The notes under the pieces were generated by a model. That model saw only the letters and a program-made list of their open reading frames with translations, was not told where the DNA came from and searched no databases. The position numbers were made by a program, and so were the translations under genes. This document shows, one piece after another, positions 1 to 12,479 of a stretch of 64,000 nucleotides of DNA (within the stretch, counting starts at the first letter, position 1; the number at the start of each line of letters is the position of its first letter). The DNA lies in NCBI RefSeq assembly GCF_030052815.1, contig NC_079496.1:72219652-72283651 (forward strand), in the 5' to 3' direction. This stretch comes from Hevea brasiliensis. Lineage: Eukaryota > Streptophyta > Magnoliopsida > Malpighiales > Euphorbiaceae.

Positions 1-196
1 AAATTTTTACTAGTATTTAAACTTTGAATAAATAGTTTTTAATTCCTACCAAAATGCTTACCACTTCCAAAATGTACGAAAATTATTTTAAAATCCCTTG
101 TAGGGTACTTAATGAGTTATCGGTAGGTGAAGTTCGGTAGTTTATTAAGTATTCTACGGGATCATGTTATGCCTTACAGAGGGATAAGGTGTGACA
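1..196 (+). repeat. Element A 5' LTR, 3' end only
   Basis: The sequence ends in TAAGGTGTGACA directly before a primer binding site, as an LTR should. Its last 150 bases closely match the ends of the two LTRs of element C (44470-44618 and 53050-53208), including the word TTATGCCTTACAGAGG. The LTR start lies left of the window. Confidence 0.88.
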
Positions 197-204
197 TGTT
201 TTAG

Positions 205-220
205 TGGTATCAGAACATGG
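205..220 (+). other. Primer binding site of element A (initiator tRNA-Met type)
   Basis: TGGTATCAGAAC follows the LTR after an eight-base spacer. It differs by one base from TGGTATCAGAGC, the 12-base complement of plant initiator tRNA-Met used by many Ty3/gypsy chromoviruses. It fixes the orientation of A as + strand. Confidence 0.8.
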
Positions 221-385
221 TTTTCCAATGAATTTTGACTATTTATGTGAACATTTCTTTGATAAGTACAACTGCTCAAGTGTCTTTAATTGATACATAT
301 GACATATTTACATCATGAATATGCACTAACGGAGGTTAACCTCCTTGTGTTTGATCTCAGGAAGTAGATATTTTGGGAAAACGAA

Positions 386-2293
386 ATGGAAGAAGGAGAT
401 CATTTTGTGGAACAGTCTGTTGAGGCTGAGGTTCAAGGGGAAGCCCTAGCACTCCAGAACGTGAGTGGGTCAGCTACTCCAGCTCCTACTCTAGCATCGT
501 AGTTCCCTGCTTAGTTTGTACAGTAGATGGCTGTGTTTTTCTAGCAAATGGCACCCCAAACTCAGATGCAAGTACCTGTAGCACAACCACAGCCCTCAGC
601 TCGACAATATGAAAAATTGATGAAATTTGGGGCCACTGAGTTCAAGGGCACTGTGGATCCACTGGAGGTAGAACAGTGGTTGGAAAGAATGGAATGAGTT
701 TTTAGAAAGCTGCAGTGCACCGAAGAATTAAAATTTGAATATTCTGTTTCTTTGTTGCAAGGGGATGCATTTGAATGGTGGAAGACCATCCCCCACAGCC
801 TAGTTGAGCCACCTGTGCTGACATGGACAGACTTCCTGAGAGAATTCAGGCAGAAATGGGTTTCTGATGTGTATGTAGATATGAAATTATAAGAATTCTT
901 GTGTTTGAAACAAGGAGACAGAACCATAGCAGAGTATGAGAGAGACTTTTCAAGGCTAAGCCACTATGCTGGAAGCTTAGTCTCCACCCCCAGAGATAGA
1001 TGTAAGAGGTTTGAGTCCGGGTTAAGGCCGAATCTGAGAATGCAAGTTGTGGGTTTCCGACATCAAAATTTCGCTGAGTTGATCTCACAGGCCCTGGAAC
1101 TAGAAAGGATAGAATCAGAAGGGGCAATGAAGAAGGGTATATAAGAGAAAGAGAAGACTGAAAAGATTACTGGACAAGTATCTGAAAGTGGTTATGGGAA
1201 GAGGAAACAGTTTGGGGGATCCAGTTCCCGTAGATCTGGCAGAGGCAGATTCTCTGGCCAAAGACCACCCCAGTCTGGTCAGCAGACCCAGCAGGCACCC
1301 CGAGGAGCTCTATCAGTACAACAGTGTGAAACTTGTGGTAGAACACACGGTGGGGTGTGTTTCAAGGCCACTGGTGCATGTTTTAACTGTGGAGGGAGCA
1401 GACATTTCGCTAAGGATTGCACTAGTCTGCGCCGGTCTGGACCTTCTACTACATCTGAAGGATCAGCCCAAGTCTCTGCACCAAGAGGATCACAGCCAGC
1501 TGGTAGAGGTAGAGGCAGAGGTAGGGGTCCTGGTAACACTCTTGGAAGTCAAAGCACTGTTAACCAGCCAATACCCAGTGGCGCACCAGTCAGAGTGTAT
1601 ACCATGCGTCAAAGGGAGGAGGCTGAAACATCAGACGTTGTAGCTGGTAATTTTTCCATCCTTGACCAAGATGTACATGTGTTATTTGATCCTGGCTCCA
1701 CACATTCGTATGTTAGTGCTAGTGTGATGTGTTTTACTGCTATTCAGTGTGTACCAATGGACTATGATGTGCTAGTAACTAGTCCATTAGGCCAGGAGGT
1801 CAGGGTAAATAGGCTATATAGGGACTGTCCTTTAGTGATCCAAGGACACACTTTTCTATCTGATTTAATTGAAATGCCCTTTAGAGATTATGACATTATC
1901 TTGGGCATGGATTGGTTAGCCAGGCATCACGCCATGATTGACTGTAAACTGAAGACAATCACTTTTGGTCTCCCTCAGTATGGTGATGTAGTAATACATG
2001 GGGAGAGGCAATTATTGTCTTCAAACATCATTTTAGCTGCACTGGCCAGAAAAATGATTAGGAAAGGGTGTGAGGCGTACTTGGCACATGTGATAGACAC
2101 CCAAGTGGGGAGTCCAGCACTGAGGGACATTCCTACTGTATGTGACTTTCTGGATGTGTTTCCTGATGAATTGCCAGGATTACCTCCAGAAAGAGAAGTG
2201 CAGTTTGAAATTGATGTTATGCCTGGTGTGGACCCAATCTCCATAACGCCATACATAATGGCACCAGCAGAACTAAAAGAATTGAAAGTATAG
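386..2293 (+). pseudogene. Element A gag and protease (decayed)
   Basis: One reading frame can be followed from the ATG at 386 through gag into the protease, interrupted by single-codon stops, four of them TAG within 498-552 and a TAA at 1142. Gag holds the retrotransposon capsid-like stretch (LQGDAFEWWK type, then AEYERDFSRLSHYAGSL) at about 720-1110 and a CCHC zinc knuckle, CFNCGGSRHFAKDC, at 1379-1420. The aspartic protease follows: the active-site motif is DPGSTHS at 1688 instead of the usual DTGSTHS, and [15 protein letters not shown] lies at about 1900-1945. The frame ends in TAG at 2291, before the reverse transcriptase. Gag would form the particle that packages the RNA, and the protease would process the polyprotein. 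Neither can be fully made here. Confidence 0.88.
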
Positions 2294-3674
2294 TTGCAAG
2301 AGTTGCTTGACAAGGGCTTCATCCGCCCTAGTGTGTCACCTTGGAGAGCACCGGTGTTGTTTGTAAAGAAGAAGGATGGCACTCTCCAGTTATGCATTGA
2401 CTATCGGCAGTTGAATAAGGTGACAATAAAGAACAGATATCCATTGCCCCATATTGATGACTTGTTTGATTAGTTGAGGGGTGCAGCTGTGTTCTCCAAA
2501 ATTGACCTGAGATCAGGTTATTATCAGCTGAGAGTACAAGAGCAGAGTATTTCTAAAACTGCCTTTCGAACCCGCTATGGCCATTATGAGTTCTTGGTCA
2601 TGCCATTCGGGTTAACTAATGCTCCGGCTGCTTTTATGGATCTAATGAACACTATCTTCAGACCATACTTCGACTAGTTTGTTGTGGTATTTATAGATGA
2701 TATATTGGTCTATTCGAGGAATGCAAAAGAGCATGATAGACATCTGTGGATGGTACTGCAGACTTTGAGGGAGAAACAGCTATACGCCAAACTGTCGAAA
2801 TGTGAATTTTGGCTGAAGGAGATATCCTTTTTGGGGCACATAGTATCAGCAGAGGGTATTAAGGTAGATCCTAGCAAGATTAAAGCTATCCTTAATTGGA
2901 AGCCACCCAGAAATGTCACAGAGATTCGCAGATTTTAGGGTTAATGGATACTACCGTCGATTTGTGAAGGGATTCTCCATGTTGGCATCTCCATTGACCA
3001 AGCTACTTAGAAAGGATGTGAAATTTCAGTGGACGGACAAATGCCAGCAAAGTTTTGATGAATTGAAAAGATGTTTGACTGAGGCTCCAGTCCTGACTTT
3101 ACCTACACCGGGTAAAGAATATACAATTTACAGCGATGCTTCTCACAATGGGTTAGGTTGTGTGTTGATGCAAGATCGAAATGTTATTGCCTATGCATCA
3201 CGCCAGCTAAAACCGCATGAGAGGAATTATCCAACACATGATTTGGAGCTTGCAGCTATTGTGTTTGCTCTTAAGATTTGGAGACATTATTTGTATGGGG
3301 AGAAGTGTTACATCTACACAGATCATAAGAGTTTAAAGTATTTGGGCACCCAGAAAGAGTTGAATTTGAGACAGAGAAGATGGTTAGAGTTAATTAAAGA
3401 CTATGATTGTCTGATAGACTATCAGCCAGGGAAAGCTAATGTTGTAGCTGATGCCCTAAGTCGCAAGACTATGGCAAGTCTATGGGTTACTCCTTTGTCT
3501 TTGGTACATGAGTTGAGATCATTATATGCCAGTTTAGAGATTAATGATGAGGGGCAGACAGCAGTTGCATGGCATGTACAGCCAGTGTTGATTGATCAGA
3601 TCAGAATGGCTGCTCAGAATGATGAAAGGTATCAGAAGCTGTTGGAAGAAGTTCGGCAGGGCAAGAAACCATAA
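2294..3674 (+). pseudogene. Element A reverse transcriptase and RNase H (decayed)
   Basis: The reverse transcriptase begins just after the stop at 2291 and contains [18 protein letters not shown], a [11 protein letters not shown] stretch, [17 protein letters not shown] and the catalytic FIDD at 2690-2701. Stops at 2472 and 2675 match CAG codons in the related copies, so they look like C-to-T changes. Near 2930 a small deletion shifts the frame. RNase H follows in the new frame, with [13 protein letters not shown] at about 3127, the TDHKSLKYL block near 3320 and the ADALSRK end near 3450-3470. The two enzymes would copy element RNA into DNA. The frame stops at 3672, in the linker to integrase. 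Confidence 0.9.
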
Positions 3675-3961
3675 TTCTCAATCAGAGATGATGGTTTACT
3701 GCTACACCAGGGAAGAATGTGTGTTTCTAATGATGTTGATTTGAGGTAGATCATTTTAAAGGAAGCACATGAGTCTTCTTTTGCCATGCACCCTGATGGT
3801 ACAAAAATATATAGAGGGCTAAAGGAGCATTACTAGTGGATGGGTATGAAAAGAGATGTGGCGGAGTTTGTTTCCAAATGCCTAACTTGTCAGCAAGTAA
3901 AGGCAGAGCATCAAGTAAAGGCAGAGCATCAAGTACTAACTGGGTTATTACATCCACTACC
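3577..3961 (+). pseudogene. Element A integrase, N-terminal part before insertion B
   Basis: This is the zinc-binding N-terminal domain of integrase: histidines in HESSFAMHP and HY, cysteines in CLTCQQVK at about 3880. It carries stops at 3672, 3747 and in the HYW motif at 3834. An 18-base unit is tandemly doubled at 3894-3929, so the peptide reads VKAEHQVKAEHQV, while the related copies have it once. The coding sequence is cut after CTACC at 3961 by element B and continues at 55538. The continuation matches the uninterrupted integrase of C, so nothing else was lost at the junction. Confidence 0.88.
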
Positions 3962-6900
3962 TGTCACACCCTACCCCTCTGTAAGGCATAACATGATCCC
4001 GTAGTATACCTAATGAATTACCAACTCCGTCTACTCATAACCCATTAAATACACTACAAGGGATTTTAAAAACTTTTCTTACTTCTTTTACTGTGGTGAG
4101 CACTATTTACAGGTGTTAAAAACTGTTGTGAATTGAAGTGAAACAGCTAACTCATTTGGACTATTAGTAATTTCTGTAAAAATTTTGGCAGAGTGCCATC
4201 TGTATTTTGGATAAAACAGTTGTTCAGAAAACCTGTAAAAAGCACTTCAATATATTTCCAAATCTCAACTCCAACATTTTTCTCAACACAACATATTTCT
4301 CAACTCAAATCCACAGTGATTTTTCAAAGACTGAGATACAAGAAATATAATACAATTTTTACAAGTCAAAATAACTCATAATTTACTTTACAACTTCAAT
4401 GTACAATTTTAATTTACAACTGCTCAAAACCAAAAACAATATGTACATACAGTGAACATACATTACAGTACAAAATGCAAAATGTGGTATACACGTTATA
4501 CCCGAAAATCTCTCGCTGGATGTACTAGCAGCCTAGTCTGCTGCCCTGTCTGTCTGTCTACCTGCGACAGCAATAAAAAGCTATCGCTGAGACAATGTCT
4601 CAGTGGTGCACAACATTAACCAAATACAACTTTAAATCACAATTCATAAATCATTTAAATGATGGATATGTAAAATCATAGTTAAATTCAAGACAATGAG
4701 TGTCAGAAGGAATTTAACACAATATCACAATAAATCTCAGAGATCAAAACATAGTTCAAAAGATAGTAAATGTCAATAAGGATTTAACTCCATTTCACAA
4801 TCTCATAATACAAATCAATAAATCACACACAGCTTAATCATGTTCCAAAGTTCAATTCGTCCCAAAAGTCGATGACTAATGAGGAATAACATAGCTAGCT
4901 AGCAAAAATATGAGTACTCATTATATTCGTCCTTAACAGGCACACACCTCAACACTTCAGCCAGAGAGGGAATTCAATTCGTCCCACTAGACAAGCTAGC
5001 GAGGAATACAATCAATATACATGATAGCTGTGGTTTCAAACCATTTCCAATGCTTTTCAATCAATAAGTATCCATCAATATCATTCAAACAATTTTTCAT
5101 AGTTTCAAACCATTTACAATGCTTTTCAAGCAATAAATATTCATTCAAACACACTTCCACAATTTAAAACAATAATGTACAAATAGTCATAATTCATTTC
5201 AATTGAAAAATTCAAAAGAAATAGTTGTTGTGCACAAACCTCTGATAACTGTCTCCTGGCCTTGACTCAGTGTTTCCTTTCCTTTCCCTGAGTCTTTGCT
5301 AACTGAGAAACACAATTTGAAGTGTTTTAGTACTTAATTAAACTGTCTCTAATGATAATGCTTGATAATTAATTTATTGAATTCTATTATTTGCTTAGTC
5401 AACCTAATATATCGACTCTCGATGCCTACTAGTAAACTAGGTTTTAATGTTACTAATAGGTTACATTCAATAGTCTTTTAGGGTTGGTACATGTTACCAA
5501 TTCATTTCCATGTATACTGCATTTTCTTGCAATTTGCTGGATTCCGGGATACTAGTTTGACCTAGCTGGACGACCTAGTTCCCTCAGTTTTTGGGTTTCG
5601 GTCTAAACTACAAACTTGTAGATCTATGTCTTATGGAACGCGGGACAAAATTTCAGGTCATTCTGAGTTATGTAGACCAAGTTATGGTCATTTTACTATT
5701 GCTGGTCAAATTGCACCAAAATTGATCACTTTAGGTCATTTTAGGTCATTTTAGGTTCGGCCAGTTTTTGGACCCGAATTTGTGAAAGCTGTTTGACTTG
5801 CTTATGGTCATTTCTGGGCTTTGGTGTCTTCATAAGACTTGTAGATATGGGTCTTAACTATTCATTGTTAAAATTTCAGGTCAATTGGACCTATTTTGAG
5901 TGAGTTATGGCCTAAACATTAACTGCTACCCAAATGGTCAGTTTTCAAGCCTCAATTGCACTTAATCCGGATTTGGTCATTTTTCAAGCTACCTTGCAAG
6001 CAGAATTTTGGTATGCTCCCTTCATGAAAGTTGGCACATTTTGTGCCTAGTTTCACCTCCAATTGGTCTCATACCAATTGGAGCCACACACTTAAAGTTA
6101 TAGGCCTAAAACACAAACTGCCTTATTGAAATTCTTGCATACACATCAAGCATCACTTTTAACACTCACCAAACTTAACATTCAAACCAATTCTGGTTGT
6201 ACCACAACCTAAACATAATTTATAACATATTATAGGTCATTTTGGCAGCTTGCAATTACATTCAATGTGCACCAACAAGTGCAGAATTTGTCCAACTCAA
6301 TTTACAACAATTCAATCACCAATTCATGCTCATTTACATGTCCCACTTCACACCACCATACATACACTCAAACTTCCATAACAACCAACACATTTTAACA
6401 TCATTATTCCATAAACCAAGCATGAATTCCAGCATTCCTCAAGAGTTAGCAAACTGCCACAATGGTACACTTAAATTCCATTACTTTCCAAGCTTTAAAT
6501 TTCATTTTACATTTACATATACTAAGTGTACATTACCCAAACAATTTCCTACACAATATACATTTAATCAATCATTTAATTCACCATTTACAAGCACAAA
6601 TAAACTGCCTTCAAGGTGTTTCCATGGCTGCCAAAAGTACATATTCCCATTCAACATCAAACTTCAAAAATTTCTTCATAAATCAAACATCCATAACATC
6701 CTTACAAACTTAACGAAGCAATAACCCAAAAATGCAAACTTACCACTTTGGAAATTCTTCAAAACCTCTCCAAAACTTGGTTTTCTTGTTGCCTATCTAC
6801 TGCCCATGGTGTGAGGATTAACTTTAATGAAGGAAGGTGCATGGAAAGTGGCTTAGATCAAGCTTGCATGAAGCTTCAACCCATGCATCCATGGAGGAAC

Positions 6901-7622
6901 TCCATTCTTGGTTTCGGCTGCCCTTTTGAATGGTTGAAGAAGATGAAATATTCTGCCCATTTTAGCTCTTAAGTGTCCCACATAATATTTATTTAATCCC
7001 CATAGTGCTCCACTTACATAAAATCAATTATTTTATATGTTTAAATATGTTAATTACCTAATTTGAACTCCATTTTTGCTATTTATATTAGGTACCCCTA
7101 AATTAATTTTTCATTATATTTTCCAAGTATAATATTATTTATTTTGAATGGACATTTAGGTCAAAAGACAATTCGGGATGTCAAATGACCACAATGCCCC
7201 TGTTCGGGTTGCATTCCCGATTTTTCGGTAACACCGGGTTTTGTCCGTTTTTCGATTTCTCACTTTTCTTTGCACTAATTATTTAATTTTTATTTAATAT
7301 TTCTTATGGTATTTATAATTCAATAGAGGTCTATTTAATTCTAAAAATATTTTCCAGGGTTCCCCGCGGTCCAGGGCTAGTCAACGGTCCACGTAGTGAC
7401 TTCTCGGTGCGGTCACCCATCGCTAGGGTTCTCGGCTCGCTTAACTTGGTTACATTTCTTTGCTATTATTTTTCCTTTGTTTTTCTTGTATTTTCTTTTC
7501 TTGCATTTCATTATTTTATGTCTCCTCACTCATATCGAAGTGTAGTTCTAGGCATCCTAGCTGTCCGGACAACACTGGTCACCGGAACAGTAGAACGCAC
7601 TACCGAACATAGGGGTGTTACA
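3962..7622 (-). repeat. Element B 3' LTR (complete, 3661 bp)
   Basis: Delimited by TG at 3962 and CA at 7622 on the + strand, next to the target duplication on one side and the purine tract on the other. It aligns along its length to 12480-13749 plus 53214-55532. Compared with that copy it keeps 78 bases (6471-6548) that are missing at the matching point near 54457. It holds no convincing gene: the open frames at 4193-4381 and 6242-6724 are AT-rich, low-complexity and not preserved throughout the second copy. Confidence 0.92.
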
Positions 7623-7637
7623 ATTCTCCCCCCCTTT
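7623..7637 (-). other. Polypurine tract of element B
   Basis: Read on the minus strand this is AAAGGGGGGGAGAAT immediately before the 3' LTR. It is the site from which plus-strand DNA synthesis would be primed. Confidence 0.8.
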
Positions 7638-7668
7638 AATAAATTTTGTCTCGAAATTTTACCTGGGA

Positions 7669-9128
7669 TTAGTCTCTGAACAGCTGTGGGTGCTGTCTCC
7701 TTATATCCTCTTCACATTCCCAAGTAGCTTCCTGGCCTGAATGATGGTTCCACAACACTTTAACCAGGTGTATCTATTTGTTCCTCAGCTGCTTCACCTC
7801 ATAAGCCAGAATTTTTATGGGTTCTTCCTCATATGAGAGGTCTGGATTTAACTCAATCTTTTCAACTGATAGTACATGAGATGGGTCAGATCTGTACCTC
7901 CTTAACATGGACACATGGAAGACATTGTGTATCCTTGCTAACGCTGGAGGTAATGCCAACCGATATGCCAAAGGACCCACTCTTTCCAGAACCTCATATG
8001 GTCCGATAAAACGAGGACTCAGGTTCCCCTTTCTGCCAAATCTCACAATTCTCTTCCAAGGAGAAACTTTGAGGAATACTTTATCACCCACTGCATACTC
8101 AATATCTCTTCTCTTCAGATCAACATAGGACTTCTGACGGTCTGATGCAGCCTTGAGTCTATCTCTGATCAATCTGATCTTTTCCTCTGTCAGCTGAACA
8201 ATTTCTGGCCCAATCATCTTCCTTTCACCTACTTCATCCCAACATAAGGGAGTTCTGCACTTTCTTCCATACAAAGCTTCATATGGAGGCATTCCAATGC
8301 TTGATTGATAGCTGTTGTTATAAGCAAACTCAATCAAAGGCAAGTGTGTATCCCAACTACCTTAAAACTCAATCACACAAGCCCGTAGCATATCCTCCAA
8401 TATCTGAATAACCCTCTCGGGTGGCCATGCATGCATGGGTGGAATGTTGTGCTGAAGTTCAATCTAGTTCCTAGGGCTCTCTGAAGACTACCCTAGAATC
8501 TAGAAGTGAACCTAGGATCTCTGTCAGACACAATTAATACTGGCACTCCATGCAATTTTACAATCTCATATTTGTACAATCTGGCCAATCTTTCCAGGCT
8601 ATAGTCCATCCGATCTGGCAAAAAGTGAGCAGACTTGTTCAATCTGTCAACTATAACCCATACTGCATCATGACTACTCTGTGTCCTTGGAAGTCCTGTA
8701 ATAAAATCCATAGTTATCCGTTCCCATTTCCACTCTGGTACTGACAAAGGATGTAACAAACCAGCTGGAACTTGATGTTCTGCCTTTACTTGCTGACAAG
8801 TTAGGCATTTGGAAACAAACTCAGCTATATCCCTCTTCATACCCATCCACCAGTAATGCTCTTTTAGCCTTCTGTACATTTTAGTTCCACCAGGGTGCAT
8901 AGCAAATGGAGACTCATGTGCTTCCTTCATAATGATCTGTCTCAATTTCGCATCACTAGGAATACACATTCTGCCCTGATGTAGCAATAAACCATCATCT
9001 CTCACAGAAAATTCAGGTTTCTTGCCCTGCTGGACTTCTTTCAGTAGCTTCTGATATTTATCATCACTCTGAGCAGCCATTCTAATATGATCAATCAACA
9101 CTGGCTGTACATGCCATGCAACTACTGT
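7669..9128 (-). pseudogene. Element B integrase with chromodomain-like tail
   Basis: Reading on the minus strand, the HHCC zinc domain (HESPFAMHPGGTKMY, then CLTCQQVK) is followed by the catalytic core, with MDFITGLP, SDRDPRFTSRF and an interrupted stretch around 8344-8492. The C-terminal domain covers IEFAYNNSYQSS to the LSPRFIGPYEVLERVGPLAYRL module. After LRNK a TAG at 7774 interrupts the frame. The chromodomain-like tail (VKVLWNHHSGQEATWE) continues to a TAA at 7669-7671. Integrase inserts the element DNA, and a chromodomain tail typically steers chromoviruses to heterochromatin. The region around 8344-8500 has stops and lost sequence identity, so the copy is inactive. Confidence 0.88.
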
Positions 9129-10429
9129 CTATCCCTCATCATCAATCTCTAAACTGGCATACTGTGCTTTCAATTCATATACCATGGACAAAGGTGAAAC
9201 TTTGAGACTTGCCATAGTCTTGCGACTTAAGGCGTCAGCCACTACATTTGCTTTCCCCGGCTGATAGTCTATTAAACAATCATAGTCTTTAATTAGATCT
9301 AACCATCTCTTCTGCCTCAAATTCAATTCTTTCGGGTGCCTAAGTACTTCAAGCTCTTGTGATCTGTGTAAATGTAGCATTTCTCCCCATACAAATAGTG
9401 TCTCCATATATTTAGAGCAAAAACAATAGCTGCTAGCTCCAGATCATGTGTTGGGTAGTTCCTCTCATGCGGTTTCAGCTGGTGTGATGCATAAGCAATA
9501 ACATTCCGATCTTGCATCAGTACACAGCCTAACCCATTGTGAGAAGCATCACTATAAACTATGTATTCTTTACCCGGAGTAGGTAAAGTGAGGACTGGAG
9601 CTTCAGTCAAACACCTCTTCAACTCATCAAAACTCTGCTGGCATTTATCTGTCCACTGAAATTTTACATCTTTCCGAAGCAGCTTGGTCAGTGGAGAAGA
9701 TAACATAGAAAATCCTTTCACAAACCGACGGTAATATCCAGCTAAACCTAGAAAACTGCGAATTTCTGTGATGTTCCTGGGCGGTTTCCAATTAAGGATA
9801 GCTTCTACCTTGCTGGAATCTACTTTGATCCCTTCAGCTGACACAACATGTCCTAAAAAGGAGATTTCTTTCAGCCAAAATTCACACTTCGACAATTTGG
9901 CGTATAGCTATTTCTCCCTTAAAGTCTGCAGTACAATCCGTAGATGTCTATCATGCTCCTCTGCATTCCTCGAGTATATCAAAATGTCATCAATAAACAC
10001 CACCACAAATTGGTCAAGATATGGTCTGAAGATAGTGTTCATCAGATCCATAAAAGCAGCTGGAGCATTTGTTAACCCGAATGGCATTACTAGAAACTCA
10101 TAGTGGCTATACCGAGTTCTGAAAGCAGTTTTTGGAATACTCTGCTCTTGCACCTTCAACTAATAATAACCAGATCGCAAATCAATTTTGGAGAATATAG
10201 CTGCACCCTTCAACTGCTCAAACAGATCATCAATGCGAGGCAATGGATATCTGTTCTTTATTGTCACCTTATTCAACTGCCGGTAATCTATACATAAGCG
10301 GAGAGTACCATCCTTCTTCTTAACAAACAACACTGGTGCTCCCCAAGGTGACATACTAGGGCGAATGAAGCCCTTTTCAAGAAATTCTTGCAACTGTATC
10401 TTTAACTCCTTCAACTCTGCTGGTGCCAT
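9129..10429 (-). pseudogene. Element B reverse transcriptase and RNase H
   Basis: On the minus strand, reverse transcriptase motifs occur in order: [44 protein letters not shown] and an intact catalytic FIDD. RNase H follows with [29 protein letters not shown], a [11 protein letters not shown] block and ADALSRK. The breaks are few: a stop after RSGYY near 10160, a stop near 9908 and a frame change near 9323-9407 just after the TDHKSLKYL block. This is the best-preserved reverse transcriptase catalytic centre among the Tekay-like copies in the window. Confidence 0.9.
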
Positions 10430-11128
10430 TCTGTATGGCGTTATGGAGATTGGATCCACACCAGGCATAACATTAATTTCAAACTGCACCTCTCTTTCCG
10501 GAGGTAATCCTGGTAATTCATCAGGAAACACATCTGGAAAGTTATGTACTGTAGGGATGTCCTTCAATGCTGGACTCCCCACTTGGGTGTCTACCACATG
10601 TGCCAAGTAGGCTTCACACCCATTTCTGATCATTTTTCTGGCTAGTGCAGCCGAAATGATGTTTGATGGCAATAATTGCCTCTCCCCATGTATTACCACA
10701 TCACTGTACTGAGGGAGACTAAAAGTGACTGTCTTCAGCCTACAGTCAATCATGGCATGATGCCTAGCTAACTAATCCATGCCCAAGATGCTATCATAAT
10801 CTCTGAAGGGCATTTCAATGAAATCAGACAGAAAAGTGTGTCCTTGGATCACCAAAGGACAATCTCTATACATTCTATTAACCCTGACTTCCTGTCCTAG
10901 TGGACTTGTTACTAGCACCTCAAAGTCCATTTTTGTGCATGGAACAACAATGCAATCAATGATGCTAGCACTCACATAAAAATGGGTAGAACCCGTATCA
11001 AATAACACAAACACATTCTGATTAAAAGTTGAGAAGGTACCAGCCACAACATTAGATGTCTTGGCCTCTTCCCTTTGTCTCATTGCATAGACTCTGACTG
11101 GAGCACTGTCTTGCTCTGAATGTTTCAC
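10430..11128 (-). pseudogene. Element B protease and linker
   Basis: The minus-strand frame reads VFVLFDTGSTHFYVSAS, so the catalytic DTG triad of a retroviral-type aspartic protease is intact here, unlike in A and C. LGMD and HDAMIDC-type motifs follow, with a stop near 10772 just after LGMD, then the [26 protein letters not shown] linker that precedes reverse transcriptase in this family. In B the linker is open across the point where A and C both have a stop (QLQEF retained near 10380). Confidence 0.85.
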
Positions 11129-12290
11129 TGTGCCTTGGCTGCCTGCTGGGCTACCTCTACCCCTGCCTCTACCTCTGCTAGGTGGTTGTGAGCTTCTGGT
11201 GATAGGGCTCTGAACTGACCCTTCTGCAGTAGTAGGAGGTGGTCTAACTCTACGACTACTGGTGCAGTCCTTGGCAAAATGTCCTGTGCCTCCACAGTTA
11301 TAACAGGCTCCAATAGCCTTATAACATATCCCACCATGATTTCTTCCACAAGTTTCACATTGGCGGGGAGGGTAGGAACCTGCAGTACTCTGGCGACCGG
11401 ATAGGGAGATTTACATCTGAATATCTTCCCCTACTAGACTTCTTGCCACCTCTCCTGTGTCCCCCATAGTTCTTCCTCTTTCCAGTAGGACTACTGGAAC
11501 TCTGTTCTACAGATTTTCCCTCTTTCTCTGTCTTCTCGGATTTCTTTTTCTCAGGAGCTGCTTCAGATTCAATTCTTTCCAACTCTAGGGCTTGAGAAAC
11601 AAGTTCAGAGAAGTTAATGTGTTTGAATATGACCACTTATAATCTGATACTGGGCTTCAAGCCAGTTTCAAACCTCTTGCATCTCTCCCTGCTGGTAGCA
11701 AGTAAACTTACTGCATAATGGCTCAGGCAGGAAAATTCTCTTTCATACTCAGCCACTGATCTGCTTCCCTGTTTCAGACTTAGGAACTCTTGTAGCTTCT
11801 GGTCTACATAAGCATCGGGGACATATTTCTGTCTGAATTCCCTGAGAAAGTCATTCCATGTTAGCATTGCAGGTTCTACCAGACTGTGGGGAATGGTTTT
11901 CCACCAGTCATAAGCATCCCCAGAGCAAAGATCGAGTATTCAAATCGAGCTCCTGCATGCGGTCAGGTTTCTTGAATACCCTATCCATCCTCTCTCACCA
12001 CTGCTCAGCCTCTAGAGGATCTCGTCCCCTTGAACTCAGAGCCCCATACTTCATCAATTTGTCATCTCGCCTAGTAGGAGATCGTGGTTGTACCACTGGT
12101 GGCTGTATTGGGACTTGAGTAGGCACATTACCAGCCATTTGTTGGAACATTACTGACCATTTCTTTGTCGAGCGAGCTGAGTGCTAGCAGAAATTGGTCT
12201 TCTTGAACCACTGGCATTGTGTAGGGCTGGGGCATCCCCTTGCACCTCAGCCTCAATAGATTGATCGACTGAACAATCACCCTCTTCCAT
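11125..12290 (-). pseudogene. Element B gag (decayed)
   Basis: The ATG at 12290 starts MEEGDCSVDQS, which aligns with the gag starts of A (386) and C (44806). On the minus strand the capsid-like part is at about 11640-12000 (FRQKYVPDAYVDQKLQEFL, then EYEREFSCLSHYA). A basic serine-rich stretch and a CCHC-type knuckle region follow at about 11300. Several stops and at least two frame changes divide it. Gag would assemble the particle. Confidence 0.82.
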
Positions 12291-12459
12291 ATTCAATGCA
12301 AGGATTTTAGATCTCCTGAACAAACAACACAAGGAGATTTCCTCCCGTTAGTGCATATTTATAATGTAATGTACTGTATATATCAAACAATGATATTGAG
12401 CAGTTGTACTATGAAGAAAGAATATTCAAATAACAGGTGAAAACAAAATTTAAAATTTT

Positions 12460-12471
12460 GCTCTAATACCA
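12460..12471 (-). other. Primer binding site of element B
   Basis: On the minus strand it reads TGGTATTAGAGC, one transition away from the initiator-Met complement. It lies eight bases inside the 5' LTR edge at 12480, the same spacing as in A and C. Confidence 0.8.
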
Positions 12472-12479
12472 CTAAAACA

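Noticed and set aside
1975..2397. Long open frames opposite to protease and reverse transcriptase in A, B and C
   Set aside because: Shadows of conserved pol coding on the other strand; they recur wherever pol is conserved.
6242..6724. 160-codon open frame on the + strand in the B 3' LTR
   Set aside because: AT-rich, low-complexity composition, antisense to the element, and partly deleted or broken in the second LTR copy.
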